NCBI GenBank assembly: GCA_012270885.1
Contig: JAAXHN010000043.1
Span: 1-56,771 of the forward strand
Origin: Acidimicrobiia bacterium
GTDB taxonomy: Bacteria > Actinomycetota > Acidimicrobiia > Spongiisociales > ZC4RG35
Length of the DNA stretch: 56,771 nucleotides
Reading direction: 5' to 3'
This document shows, piece by piece, positions 1 to 10,154 of the stretch. Numbering within the stretch: position 1 is the stretch's first letter; each line of letters starts with the position of its first letter. The notes below the pieces were generated by a model. That model was not told where the DNA came from. It searched no databases and was given only the letters and a program-made list of their open reading frames with translations. Made by a program: the position numbers and the translations under genes.

Positions 1-35
1 ATCGAGCCCGAGCCCCAGCCCCCAATCAGTCGAAG

Positions 36-1340
36 TCAGAAGTCGATCACCGTGATCTCGTCGACCGGCCAGCGGGTAAGGACTTCGGCCCCGTTCTCCC
101 GCACCACGATCATCTCTTCCACTCGCATGCCGTAGCGCCCGTCCGGTTCCTGGGTCTCGACCGCCATGGTCATCCCTTCCAGTATCTCGACAGGATGGTC
201 CACCGAGATCCCTCTCCAGATCAGCGGCCTCTCGTATAGCTGCAGTCCCAGTCCGTGTGCCCACTGGTTGGTGGTCATCTGCCAGTAGTGGTCGGCGCCG
301 TACCAATCCATGTGCTCGCCGTCGCGGTCCGGAAACCGCATGGCCACCTCTCCAGTGGTCACCCCCGGCCGGATCGCCTCGATCACGTCGTACAACCAGT
401 CACGAGCGCGCTGGTAGGCGTCGATGGAACTCTGCTTCGGCTTGCCTATCGAGAATGTTCGGTAGACGCACGACCGATAGCCCTGGAAGGTAGCGCTGTA
501 GAAGTCGGCATACATGATGTCGCCGGGGCGGAGCATCCGATCGGTGGTGTTGGCCTGATGCTTGGGCCAGGTGTTCGGGCCGCTGGTGAGATACCCTCCC
601 TCCACCGTTCCCCCCCTGCGCAGTACCGCTTCCACCGCCGCTCCCCAAACCTCCTGTTCGAGCATGCCCGGCTCTGCAGTTTTCTTGATCGCCATGAAGC
701 CGGCCTCACAGATCGCCGAGAGGACCCGGAAACACTCGATCTCGTCCTTCGTCTTGGTCTGGCGAGCGGTGTGCAGGGCATCGGCGGCGCCCGCCCGGAC
801 ATCCAGACCCCGTTCCCGGAGTTTGGCGGCCAAGGCCGACTGGGTGGAATCGATGCCCACCGGATCGCGATGAACGTCGTAGTCGTGGGCAGCCTCGACG
901 ATCAGGTCCGCCATGGTGTTGAGCAGGAACTCCCGGGCCGAGGGCGACCCGCTGGCGCGGGGCACGTTCCCCAGTCCGGGTGCCGCATAGCGAATATCGG
1001 GCAGCCAGGGGCAGTTGGCTCGCTCGTTGCTGGCATGATCGGCTGTGTCCCAATGCACGACGTCCCCCCCGGCGGTGAGAAAGCTGTAGTGATCGGCGCC
1101 CGAACCGCCCAGCATTGCCAGTCCGGTGACGTACCGAATGTTGGGATCGTCCAACAGGAGCACCGAGCCCAGCCCGGCCTCGGCGATGTGATGCTGAGCC
1201 CGCGCTTTGCGTTGGTCGCGCATCCGGGCCATGTTGATTCGTTCCTCCCAGTCCACGGCCATGGTCCCCAAGGTGCCTTCCATGTATGTCGGCTCGTAAA
1301 GGCTCATCGTGTCCCTTTCGTTGTTTGTTGCAGGTGTCAT
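36..1340 (-). CDS. M24-family (creatinase/aminopeptidase P-like) protein; possible alternative start at 1307
   Basis: pita-bread fold C-terminal motifs (SGPNTWPKHQ, HGLGLQLYERP, AVETQEP, RVEEMIVV); 4-nt overlap with upstream E2 gene. Confidence 0.85.
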   Translation of the reverse strand: MTPATNNERDTMSLYEPTYMEGTLGTMAVDWEERINMARMRDQRKARAQHHIAEAGLGSVLLLDDPNIRYVTGLAMLGGSGADHYSFLTAGGDVVHWDTADHASNERANCPWLPDIRYAAPGLGNVPRASGSPSAREFLLNTMADLIVEAAHDYDVHRDPVGIDSTQSALAAKLRERGLDVRAGAADALHTARQTKTKDEIECFRVLSAICEAGFMAIKKTAEPGMLEQEVWGAAVEAVLRRGGTVEGGYLTSGPNTWPKHQANTTDRMLRPGDIMYADFYSATFQGYRSCVYRTFSIGKPKQSSIDAYQRARDWLYDVIEAIRPGVTTGEVAMRFPDRDGEHMDWYGADHYWQMTTNQWAHGLGLQLYERPLIWRGISVDHPVEILEGMTMAVETQEPDGRYGMRVEEMIVVRENGAEVLTRWPVDEITVIDF

Positions 1341-2488
1341 TTCTCTCCCAAGGATTGGAGTCGGTTGACAATAACCTGGAGAAATCTTGCTCCCTCCATG
1401 CCGTCGAAAACCCGGTGGTCCCCAGTCAGCGTCAGCCGCACCGTGGGCGCCGCCACCAGAGCGCCATCCACGACCATGGGCCTGGGCTTCACCGCGCCTA
1501 CCGCCAGGATGCCTGCCTCCGGAGGGTTTACCAGAGCGATGAATTCGTCCACGCCGGCCCCACCGAGATTCGAGACGGTGAAGGTTCCGCCCTGCAGATC
1601 TTCGGGATGCAAGCGACCGCCGCGGGCCGCCCTCTCTAATCGGCGCCGCTGAATGGATATTTGCCCCGGCGAGAGGGAGGCGGCGTCCTGGATCACCGGC
1701 ACGATCAAACCGTCTTCAATCGCCACCGCAAACCCGAGATTGACCTTCGGATGGGATCGGACCGTGGGCGGATTGCCTTCAATCCAACTGGAGTTGACCG
1801 ACGGCCTTTCCGCTAAAGCCCCGGCCGTGGCCCAAAGCAACAGGTCCGTATAGGTCACCTTCGGCCCCTCTCCCGGATCCTCGGGCCTCTCAAGGATGAC
1901 TTCTCTTACCAACTGGAATTGGGGAACCGCCGCCGACTTCGACATTCGGGCAGCAATCCGAAGCCGCATTCGAGACAGTTCATCGGGGTCCCCCGAGGAG
2001 GCTTGTACAGTCTGGTGGGCCCTCACCACGTCATTTTCGGTGATCCGCCCCCTCGGACCCGTACCCTCCACTCCGGCCAGATCGACTCCCAGTTCCCTTG
2101 CCCGGCGGCGGGCCAGGGGCGAAACCGGCTTCCGTCCTCCCGGCCTCGGCCGGGTCCTTAGGATGGCGGCCTCCGGGGTGGAGGTCTTCTTGGGCTGCGG
2201 CGCCTTCTCACCCGAAGCGGGGGCCGACTCCGGTGAAGGAGGCTTGGCCGTGGGATCATCCGCGATCCATGCGATCGGCTCTCCCGTAGCCAGGGTCGAC
2301 CCCGCATCGGCCAGGACCGCCACCAGGTATCCGCCTGCGGGCGACTCGAAGGCCACCTCTGCCTTGTCGGTCTCGATCACCGCCAGGATTTCCCCCTCCT
2401 GGACCTGGTCACCCAGCGACTTGGCCCACTCCACGAGAGTTCCCTCTTCCATGTCCTGTCCCAATCGGGGCATCTTCACCAGTCGCAT
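1337..2488 (-). CDS. 2-oxoacid dehydrogenase E2, dihydrolipoamide acyltransferase
   Basis: lipoyl domain with ETDKAEV, peripheral subunit-binding domain SPLARRRARELGVDL..GTGPRGRI, catalytic GDHRVFDG. Confidence 0.95.
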   Translation of the reverse strand: MRLVKMPRLGQDMEEGTLVEWAKSLGDQVQEGEILAVIETDKAEVAFESPAGGYLVAVLADAGSTLATGEPIAWIADDPTAKPPSPESAPASGEKAPQPKKTSTPEAAILRTRPRPGGRKPVSPLARRRARELGVDLAGVEGTGPRGRITENDVVRAHQTVQASSGDPDELSRMRLRIAARMSKSAAVPQFQLVREVILERPEDPGEGPKVTYTDLLLWATAGALAERPSVNSSWIEGNPPTVRSHPKVNLGFAVAIEDGLIVPVIQDAASLSPGQISIQRRRLERAARGGRLHPEDLQGGTFTVSNLGGAGVDEFIALVNPPEAGILAVGAVKPRPMVVDGALVAAPTVRLTLTGDHRVFDGMEGARFLQVIVNRLQSLGEK

Positions 2489-2521
2489 GTCCTGCCTTCT
2501 TTCCCTACCACACCGTCGCGG

Positions 2522-3274
2522 TCAATGTAGTGTCCAACCGCCGTCGGAGGTGACTATCGCTCCCGTGACGAAGCTGGGGTCATCGGAGGCCAGGAAGGCT
2601 ATTACTGCGGCTATCTCCTCAGGCTCACCGTGGCGGCCCATGGGCGTGCCGGACAGCATCTCCGACCAACTCTCCGGATCCTCCCGCAGGTCGGCGTTCA
2701 TGCCGGTGGCGATTACTCCCGGAGAGACCGCGTTGACGCGGATCCCGTAAGGCGCGGTCTCGAATCCCACCGAGCGGGTGAGCATGGTGATCGCTCCCTT
2801 GGAGGCAGTGTAAGCGACATGCCCGCGTCCGGGAAGCACCGCCTCGATGGAAGCCACGTTCACTATTGCGCCCTGGATTCCGGCCTCGATCATAGATGCG
2901 ACCACATCTCTGGACAGAATGAACGGCGCCTTCAGGTTTACGTCGAAGGTCAGGTCCCAGGCCTCCCTCGAATGAGACAGGATGGGTTCGCGGATCAGGA
3001 TGGCCGCTGCGTTGACCAGGATGTGGATCCGGTTGTCCCAGTGTGCCAAGGCAGCGGCCACCACCTCCTGGCACGACGAGCCAAGGCTCAGATCGGCGGT
3101 GAATCCGACATGTCCTTCGCCCAACGTGCTGACCACTCTCGCCAAGCCCTCCTCATCCCGATCCACACAGAAGAGATTGGCGCCGTCGGTGGCCAGCCTG
3201 ATGGCGGTGGCTTTCCCGATCCCCGAGGCGACCCCGGTGACGATGGCGTTCTTCCCCGAAAGCTTCCCCCTCAT
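2522..3274 (-). CDS. SDR-family oxidoreductase
   Basis: TGVASGIG cofactor motif, NVAS, YTASKGA active site. Confidence 0.95.
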   Translation of the reverse strand: MRGKLSGKNAIVTGVASGIGKATAIRLATDGANLFCVDRDEEGLARVVSTLGEGHVGFTADLSLGSSCQEVVAAALAHWDNRIHILVNAAAILIREPILSHSREAWDLTFDVNLKAPFILSRDVVASMIEAGIQGAIVNVASIEAVLPGRGHVAYTASKGAITMLTRSVGFETAPYGIRVNAVSPGVIATGMNADLREDPESWSEMLSGTPMGRHGEPEEIAAVIAFLASDDPSFVTGAIVTSDGGWTLH

Positions 3275-4020
3275 TGCAGCATGTACCCCCCATCGGCATA
3301 CAGCGCCGTGCCGGTCACGAACGCCGCGTCATCGCTCAACAGGAAGAAGACACAGGCGCCGATGTCCTCCGGTCTCCCGAGACGGCCGATCGGCATCAGT
3401 TTCGGCGCCTCCTGCCGGTAGACATCGGGTGTCATCTCGGTGTCGACCGAACCGGGACTGACCGCATTCACCCGAATCCCCAGCGGCCCCCACTCCAGAG
3501 CCAGGACCTTGGTCATGGAGAGGAGTCCTCCCTTGGAGCAGGCGTAGGGGACCTGCTCGGGATAGGCGATGGTGTCCTCCGCCGAACTGATGTTGACGAT
3601 CGCCCCTGCCTGACCGTTCTCGACCCAGTAGTTCGCCGCGGCTTGGCACAGGAAGAAGGGAGCGGTGAGATTGGTGGCGATCGTCTCATCGAGGGTGGCC
3701 TCGGACTGTGTCCAGAAGGGAGCAAAGACATTGACGGCCGCGTTGTTGACCAGCCCATCCAGGCGACCGAATCGATCGATGGCCGTCTCAACCAGCACGG
3801 GTGGAGTGTCCGGATCCTTGAGGTCCGCCACCACAATTGCCGCCGAGCCTCCGGCCTGCTCCACCAGTTGTCCGATCACCTCCAGATCCTTCCGCGTGCG
3901 GGAAGTGATGACCAGGTCGTATCCTCGCTCGGCCAGGGTGGTTGCGATCCCCTTGCCGATCCCCCTACCCGCCCCGGTGAGGATGGCGGCCTTCCTTCCT
4001 GACCGGTCGGCGCCGGTCAT
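3271..4020 (-). CDS. SDR-family oxidoreductase (ORF track start 4137 is too long; start placed at MTGADRS)
   Basis: TGAGRGIG, NISS, YACSKGG; ATGA overlap with upstream aminotransferase. Confidence 0.93.
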   Translation of the reverse strand: MTGADRSGRKAAILTGAGRGIGKGIATTLAERGYDLVITSRTRKDLEVIGQLVEQAGGSAAIVVADLKDPDTPPVLVETAIDRFGRLDGLVNNAAVNVFAPFWTQSEATLDETIATNLTAPFFLCQAAANYWVENGQAGAIVNISSAEDTIAYPEQVPYACSKGGLLSMTKVLALEWGPLGIRVNAVSPGSVDTEMTPDVYRQEAPKLMPIGRLGRPEDIGACVFFLLSDDAAFVTGTALYADGGYMLQ

Positions 4021-5372
4021 GACGCCATCTCCAGCACCGTCTCCAAACCCGAGGCGGACCGGTCGACGTCCGACTCGGTGTGGCCGTAGGCCACCACCCC
4101 GGGGTGGACGGGCGGCCACAGGATCCCGTGTGCGCACAGGCCGAGCAGCACCGCACTCAGCAGGGCGAGGTCCCCGGCCAGGATCTCCCTCCGGTTGCGG
4201 GGAGGGGCTTCGGTGAAATGCAGTTGGAAGATGGAGCCCAACCCGGTCATGTGACCCAGTCCGTGGGAGTCGAGCACCTCTTGGAGGGTGGAGCGCAACC
4301 TGCCGCCCAGCCAGTCGATGTGTTCGAGCACCGGCTCCCTTTCAAGGACGTCAAGGACGGCCATTCCCGCCGCCAGGGAGACGGGGTTTCCGGTGAAGGT
4401 CCCGGAGTGGAAGATGTGGCTGCCCCGCGCATGGGCCGAAGCGCCCAGAACGGCTTCCATGATGTCGGCTCGTCCACCCACCGCCGATAACGGCAGACCC
4501 CCTCCGATGGCTTTCCCGATGCAGGACAGATCCGGCGTCACCCCCAGATATCCGGGAGCGCCGGCGGTCCCCAGACGCAGGCCGGTCACCACCTCGTCGA
4601 AGATCAACACGATCCCATGTTGGGCGGTGATGTCCCGGACCGCCCGGGCGAAGTGACGATCGGCGGCCACCGCCCCACCGCTGGAGAAAGCCACCGGCTC
4701 CATCACCACCGCGGCCAGGTCGGAGGCGTTCTCGGAGATGAGAGCCACCGCACCTTCGACATCGTTGTAGGGGAGCAACACGGTCTCGTCCCGGATGCGG
4801 TCGGGAATCCCGGCCGAGTCGGGGACCGGCCGGGGGCGGTGGGGAGGTCCCGCCACCTCCCGTGAGACCGAGGACAGGAGAAAGTAGTCGTCTGAACCGT
4901 GATAGTTGCCCTCGAACTTGGCATAGCGCACCCGGCCGGTTGCCGCCCGGGCGGCGCGCAGGGCGGTGCGAACCGCCTCGGAACCCGTGTTGGCAAACCG
5001 GAGACGTTCCAGATACGGCATCAGCCCTCGAAGTCGCTCGGCAAACTTCCGTTCCAGGGGAGCCGGCGCCAGGACAGTAGCCATCCGGCCGATCTGATCC
5101 CGCACCGCCGCCACCACGGAAGGATGGGAGTGGCCCAACAAGGATGACCCGGCGCCCATCAGAAGATCGACATAGTCGTTTCCGTCCACATCCGTAACAT
5201 GCCCCCCTGACCCGGCAGCCAGCACCACCGGGTACGGATCGTAGAACTTGGCGGCTCCCGAGACCCCCATGGGCAGGATCCCCTTGCTCTCCTCCCACAC
5301 CGCCCGGGAACCCGGAGTGCGATCCCGGTAGAGGGCTTCGACCTTCCGAGCCAGGGGTCCGGCGTCTTTCAC
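4017..5372 (-). CDS. class III PLP aminotransferase, glutamate-1-semialdehyde aminomutase-like (copy 1)
   Basis: TGSEAVRTALR, FEGNYHG, IFDEVVTGLR, IGKAIGGGLP. Confidence 0.93.
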   Translation of the reverse strand: MKDAGPLARKVEALYRDRTPGSRAVWEESKGILPMGVSGAAKFYDPYPVVLAAGSGGHVTDVDGNDYVDLLMGAGSSLLGHSHPSVVAAVRDQIGRMATVLAPAPLERKFAERLRGLMPYLERLRFANTGSEAVRTALRAARAATGRVRYAKFEGNYHGSDDYFLLSSVSREVAGPPHRPRPVPDSAGIPDRIRDETVLLPYNDVEGAVALISENASDLAAVVMEPVAFSSGGAVAADRHFARAVRDITAQHGIVLIFDEVVTGLRLGTAGAPGYLGVTPDLSCIGKAIGGGLPLSAVGGRADIMEAVLGASAHARGSHIFHSGTFTGNPVSLAAGMAVLDVLEREPVLEHIDWLGGRLRSTLQEVLDSHGLGHMTGLGSIFQLHFTEAPPRNRREILAGDLALLSAVLLGLCAHGILWPPVHPGVVAYGHTESDVDRSASGLETVLEMAS

Positions 5373-7138
5373 CTTCGGTCCTCCCTCAGAGTCTCCCGGC
5401 GGGCATCAGTTCCCTCCTGGTCCGGAGCGCCCTCGGAGTCCAGCACCACCCCGTAATCCTCGAAAGCGCTCCGGCGGGAAACGTATTCGTACTCGACATC
5501 GCGGGCCACCGCCGCCGGATCCCGATCCAACGGATCGCCATATCCACCACCCCCCGCCGTCTCCTGGTTGACCACCTGGTCGCGCTCCAGGGGGACCATC
5601 GACTTCTTGGCGCCGAACTCGGGAGCGGCCAGCCGTTCGGCGGGCGTGCCCGCATCGATCCTGTAACGGGCCGGCGCGCCATGGTGGCCGCCGAACAGAC
5701 CGTAGGGTGGGACTCTTACCCGGTTGCCCAGCACCGACAACTCCCCGGTGGGGGCAAGCAGCCGGTAGTCGCGTCGCACCGACAGCCCGCCCCTCCATTG
5801 ACCGGGACCTCCCGAGTCCTGACGGAGCTCGTACCGGTCGATGCGAAGCGGGTACCTCATCTCGATCGCCTCCACCGGAAGATTCCAGGTGTTGCCGACT
5901 ATCGAATAGATGGCGCTCTGGCCGTCCCGGCCTTCGGCCCCGCCCCATCCCCCTTCGGGATACTCATAGAGGACGAACCGCTCCCCGTCCTCGCCGAAGC
6001 CGCTCAGGAACAGATTGTTGGACGATCCCTGGTCGGCGGCCATCAATCGGACCGGATTGGGGATGTCCCGAGGGATCTCCGCCAGCGCCCGGTAAACCGC
6101 GTTGTGGATCACCGAGACGATCTCGTTGCCACCCGTGCAGGCAGCCGGGAAGATGGGATTGACGATCGTGCCCTCCGGGGCGATGATCTCCACCGGCCGG
6201 TAGCACCCCCCATTGGGCGGGATGGTGGGATCGGTGGCAGCCTGGATGGTCATGTATACACCCGAGGCGGTGTAGCCCAGGACACTGTTCAGGGGGCCCT
6301 CCACCTGCGCGTCGGTGCCGCTGAAGTCCACCACCACCCCGTCACCCCGAACCTTTACCGTCACCCTGACCGTGCGGGGGACGTCGGTAATCCCGTCGTT
6401 GTCCATGGAGTCCTCGGCGTAGTAGTCGCCGTCGGGCCACCCGGCGATCGCCGCGCGGATCCGGCGTTCGGAGTTGTCCATCTCGATCGCCATGCACTGC
6501 TCCACGGTCTCCAATCCGTACCGCTCCACCAACTCGATCAGCCGGCGGCGGGCGGTGAGGTTGGCCGATACCTGGCTCAGGAGATCCGACCGCATGTTCT
6601 CGGGGAGCCGCACGTTGGCCAGGATCATCTGCATGATCTCCTCGTCGATCTCCCCCTCCTTGATCAGCCTCACCGGCGGGATCCGTAGGCCCTCCTGGTA
6701 GTTCTCCCGAGCCTGGGCGTAGAAACTCCCTGGCACCGTTCCCCCCACATCCAGGTGGTGAGCCCGATTGGCTCCCCATCCGATCAGTCTCCCCTCAAAG
6801 AAAATGGGAGTCACCATCGTCACATCCGGGAGATGAGACCCGCCCCGGAAGGGATCGTTGAGAATGATGGAGTCTCCCGGCCGGAACCGGTCGGCGCCCA
6901 CCTCGTCGATGGAGTAGTTCACCGAATAGGGGAGGGAACCCAGATGGATGGGCAGGAACTCCCCGTGACTCACCAACTCGGTCTGAGCGTTGAACATCCC
7001 ACATGAGTAGTCGTTCCCCTCGTTGAAGATGGTGGAACTTGACGTCTGGCGCATGGTGATGCCCATCTCCCTGGCGCCGGCGGCCAGCCCGCTGGTCACC
7101 ACCTCGACGGTGACCTGATCAACCTGGGGGCCGCTCAT
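5369..7138 (-). CDS. hyuB: hydantoinase B / oxoprolinase B subunit (copy 1)
   Basis: ILNDPFRGGSHLPDVT, HHLDVGGTVPGSF, GGGGYGDPLDRD C-terminus. Confidence 0.93.
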   Translation of the reverse strand: MSGPQVDQVTVEVVTSGLAAGAREMGITMRQTSSSTIFNEGNDYSCGMFNAQTELVSHGEFLPIHLGSLPYSVNYSIDEVGADRFRPGDSIILNDPFRGGSHLPDVTMVTPIFFEGRLIGWGANRAHHLDVGGTVPGSFYAQARENYQEGLRIPPVRLIKEGEIDEEIMQMILANVRLPENMRSDLLSQVSANLTARRRLIELVERYGLETVEQCMAIEMDNSERRIRAAIAGWPDGDYYAEDSMDNDGITDVPRTVRVTVKVRGDGVVVDFSGTDAQVEGPLNSVLGYTASGVYMTIQAATDPTIPPNGGCYRPVEIIAPEGTIVNPIFPAACTGGNEIVSVIHNAVYRALAEIPRDIPNPVRLMAADQGSSNNLFLSGFGEDGERFVLYEYPEGGWGGAEGRDGQSAIYSIVGNTWNLPVEAIEMRYPLRIDRYELRQDSGGPGQWRGGLSVRRDYRLLAPTGELSVLGNRVRVPPYGLFGGHHGAPARYRIDAGTPAERLAAPEFGAKKSMVPLERDQVVNQETAGGGGYGDPLDRDPAAVARDVEYEYVSRRSAFEDYGVVLDSEGAPDQEGTDARRETLREDRR

Positions 7139-9165
7139 GGCAGGTCCACCACTATGGCGCCGGTGGCATGCACCCGGACCTCGCCGAACGGCAGATAGGT
7201 GGTGGAGTCCAACTGCTGGATCACCGAAGGCGTCATCAAGGTCTGTCCCGGCTCCAGATCTTCGCGGTGATAGATCGGCACGCTCGATGCCTCACCCTGC
7301 ACGGAGACCACCCGGCGAAACGATCTCGGCTCCGCTTCGCCCAACGCTCCCGACCCCCCTCCCAGGAGCGGCTTGGGGGTGGCGCCGAGACCGGTGAGCC
7401 TCACATTCACCAGATCGACCCGGTCGTCGCCGAGCGCATGCCCGTATCGGGTGCGGTGAGCGACATGAAAATCGGCGATAGCCCGGCTCAGAGTGGAAGC
7501 GTCGGGGCGGAGCGAGGTGAGGGGCACGTTCAGCTCGTAGGCCTGGCCGGCGTAGCGCATGTCGAGGCTGGCCCGGAGGGTCCGATTCTCCGGCGGGATA
7601 CTGTCCTCATCCAGTTCCCGGCGCGCATCCTCCGCCAAGACCGAAAGAATCTCCACCAGATCCGAGGGATCCAGCCGAGCGACACGGGCCCGGAGGGTGG
7701 CCACCAGGTCATGGCGAACATCCGAAGCGAGGATCCCGAGCGCCGAGTTGCACCCGGGGATAGGAGGAACCACCACCCGGCGCAGGGCCAGCTCCTCGGC
7801 GATGTGCACCCCGTGGGTGGGCCCCGCCCCGCCGAAGGGCACCAGAGCGAAGTCCCGGGGGTCTCGGCCCCGCTCGATGGAGACGGTGCGCAGGGCATGC
7901 ATCATGTTGGCGTTGACCAGTCGAACGATCCCCACCGCCGCGTCGACGACCGAGAGCCCCAGGGGTTTTCCCACATGCTCTTCGATGGCCCGGGCGGCCA
8001 GGTCGATGTCGGGGTATATCTCACCGCCCATCTGAAAGTCCGGATCGTAGACGCCCAGCACCAGGTTGGCGTCGGTGACAGTGGGCAACTCCCCTCCCCG
8101 GCCGTAGCAGGCCGGTCCGGGGTCCGAGCCCGCCGAATCCGGCCCCACCGACACCCTGCCGAAGTCATCGACCTTGGCGATACTCCCCCCACCGGCGCCC
8201 ACGGTGTGGATGTCGAGAGTCGGGTATGACACCGAATAGCCACCGATCTCGAAGTCGAGTCGGGTGTCCGGCTCGCCGCCCGTAATACCGGCCACATCAC
8301 AACTCGTTCCTCCCATGTCGAGGGTAAGGAGATGGGTCTCCCCCAGCAGCCGTCCCAGATAGGCAGAGGCCATCACTCCCCCGGCCGGCCCCGAAAGCAG
8401 GGTCAGGATGGGAAAGGAGGCGGCCCGGTCGGGGCGCACCAAACCGCCGTTGGACTGCATCATCTGCAACCACACATACAGTTTGCTCTCCGCCAACTCG
8501 GCTCGCAGTCGGCTGAAATAGCTCCTCACCAGAGGAGTCAGGTAGGCGTTCATCACGGTGGTGCTGGTCCGTTCATATTCCCGGTGGAGAGGAAGGGCCT
8601 CCGAGGAGATTGTTATGTCGTCTGAGAGTCCGGGGAGCTCTTCGGACAGGATTTCCCGAGTGCGAAGCTCATGGGCCGGGTTCATGAAAGAAAAGAGGTA
8701 GGAAACCGCGATCGACTCCACCCCCGCGTGACGAATCTTCCGGGCCACGGCCCGGACCGCCTGCTCATCGAGGGCTGTCACCTCGCTTCCGTCAGCGGCC
8801 GTCCTCTCGGGGATCTCGAACCGGAGGGGGCGGGGCACGATCGGGGCGGGGATCTCTTCGTAGATGTCAAACAGCGTGGATCGGTGAGTGCGACGGATTT
8901 CCAGCACGTCGCGGAACCCTTGGGTGGTCAGAAGAGCGGTCTCGGCGCCGGACCTGGTCAGAACCGCGTTGGTGGCCAACGTCGTGCCGTAGCCAACGGT
9001 CTCCAACTGGTCGCGGTTGGCGGCCTTGGCGAGGGCCGCCAGAAAACCGGGCGTGGGATCGGGGTAGGTGGTAAGAGCCTTGGCCTGGACCAGGCGGCCG
9101 GTGGACTCGTCGATGGTGACCACGTCGGTAAAGGTCCCCCCTATGTCGACCGCCGCCCTGGTCAT
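7135..9165 (-). CDS. hyuA: hydantoinase A / oxoprolinase A subunit (copy 1)
   Basis: VDIGGTFTDVV, GTTLATNAVLTR, LDMGGTSCDV, GAGGGSIA, GGAGPTHG. Confidence 0.95.
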   Translation of the reverse strand: MTRAAVDIGGTFTDVVTIDESTGRLVQAKALTTYPDPTPGFLAALAKAANRDQLETVGYGTTLATNAVLTRSGAETALLTTQGFRDVLEIRRTHRSTLFDIYEEIPAPIVPRPLRFEIPERTAADGSEVTALDEQAVRAVARKIRHAGVESIAVSYLFSFMNPAHELRTREILSEELPGLSDDITISSEALPLHREYERTSTTVMNAYLTPLVRSYFSRLRAELAESKLYVWLQMMQSNGGLVRPDRAASFPILTLLSGPAGGVMASAYLGRLLGETHLLTLDMGGTSCDVAGITGGEPDTRLDFEIGGYSVSYPTLDIHTVGAGGGSIAKVDDFGRVSVGPDSAGSDPGPACYGRGGELPTVTDANLVLGVYDPDFQMGGEIYPDIDLAARAIEEHVGKPLGLSVVDAAVGIVRLVNANMMHALRTVSIERGRDPRDFALVPFGGAGPTHGVHIAEELALRRVVVPPIPGCNSALGILASDVRHDLVATLRARVARLDPSDLVEILSVLAEDARRELDEDSIPPENRTLRASLDMRYAGQAYELNVPLTSLRPDASTLSRAIADFHVAHRTRYGHALGDDRVDLVNVRLTGLGATPKPLLGGGSGALGEAEPRSFRRVVSVQGEASSVPIYHREDLEPGQTLMTPSVIQQLDSTTYLPFGEVRVHATGAIVVDLP

Positions 9166-10154
9166 TCCGAGTACTCCGCAAGGTCGAGACTCTCCCGGAT
9201 CCGCCTGGCGATCAGGCGCTCGTCCGAGATCATGGCCGCTTCCAGTTCCCGGGCGAAGGGAATCGGAGTTGCCTTGCTACCGGCGCGAAGGGGCGGCGCA
9301 TCCAGCTCGTCGAACCCCTCGGCCACCACCCTGGCGACCAACTCCCCAGCCCAGCCACCCCTCTCCACGGCTTCGTGGGCCACGACCAATCGATGGGTGC
9401 GGGAGAGAGACTCCAGGACGATCTCGACATCCATGGGCACCAGGGTCCTCAGGTCGATCACCTCGACCGAGACGCCCTCTTCCTCCATCTCGAGAGCAGC
9501 CGCCAGGGCCTGATGGACGGATTTGCCCACCGCGGCCACGGTGACGTCTTCCCCCCGGCGCCTGACCACTCCCTGTCCGAGCGGGATGGGTGCCACCGGG
9601 TCGGGTACCGGTCCCGTGGTCCTGTAAAGAGCCCGATGCTCGACGAACAGCACCGGGTGCTCCAGTTCCACTGAGGTCTTGAAGAGGCCCTTGACGTCCT
9701 GGGGTGTGGAGGGCACCGCCACCGCCAGCCCGGGGACGTGCAGGAACCAACTCTCCAGGGTCTGGGAGTGCTGCGAGCCGTGGTGGGTGCCAGATCCCCC
9801 CTGGGTCCTGATGACCATCGGCGCCCGCAACTGGTCACCGGACATGTAGCGCATCTTGGCGGCGTGATTCACGATGGCGTCCATGCCGCAGGCAACGAAG
9901 TCCATGAACATGACCTCGACGATGGGCCGCATCCCCGTCACCGCCGCTCCCACCCCCGCGCCGAGCATCGACTGCTCGGCAATCGGCATGTCGCGAACCC
10001 GGTGACCACCGAATCGGCGAACGAAGTCCTGGGTGGCTCGGAACACCCCTCCGTAGGAACCGATCTCCTGTCCCATGATGAACACCCGGTCGTCTGACGC
10101 CAGGGCCTCGGCCTGAGCCTCCCGTACCGCCTCGATGAAGGTGATCTCCCGCAT
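9162..10154 (-). CDS. 2-oxoacid dehydrogenase E1 beta subunit
   Basis: MREITFIEAVREAQAEAL, MGQEIG.YGG, transketolase-like C-domain. Confidence 0.95.
   Translation of the reverse strand: MREITFIEAVREAQAEALASDDRVFIMGQEIGSYGGVFRATQDFVRRFGGHRVRDMPIAEQSMLGAGVGAAVTGMRPIVEVMFMDFVACGMDAIVNHAAKMRYMSGDQLRAPMVIRTQGGSGTHHGSQHSQTLESWFLHVPGLAVAVPSTPQDVKGLFKTSVELEHPVLFVEHRALYRTTGPVPDPVAPIPLGQGVVRRRGEDVTVAAVGKSVHQALAAALEMEEEGVSVEVIDLRTLVPMDVEIVLESLSRTHRLVVAHEAVERGGWAGELVARVVAEGFDELDAPPLRAGSKATPIPFARELEAAMISDERLIARRIRESLDLAEYSE

Noticed and set aside
36-1340. Assignment of the M24 protein as DMSP lyase DddP
   Set aside because: Only generic M24 similarity is visible and the metal-site pattern differs; no basis for a specific call.
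255-1652. 465-aa plus-strand ORF, and similar long antisense ORFs at 13779-15164, 27525-28964 and 45680-46930
   Set aside because: All lie opposite strongly supported genes and look like GC-driven shadow ORFs.
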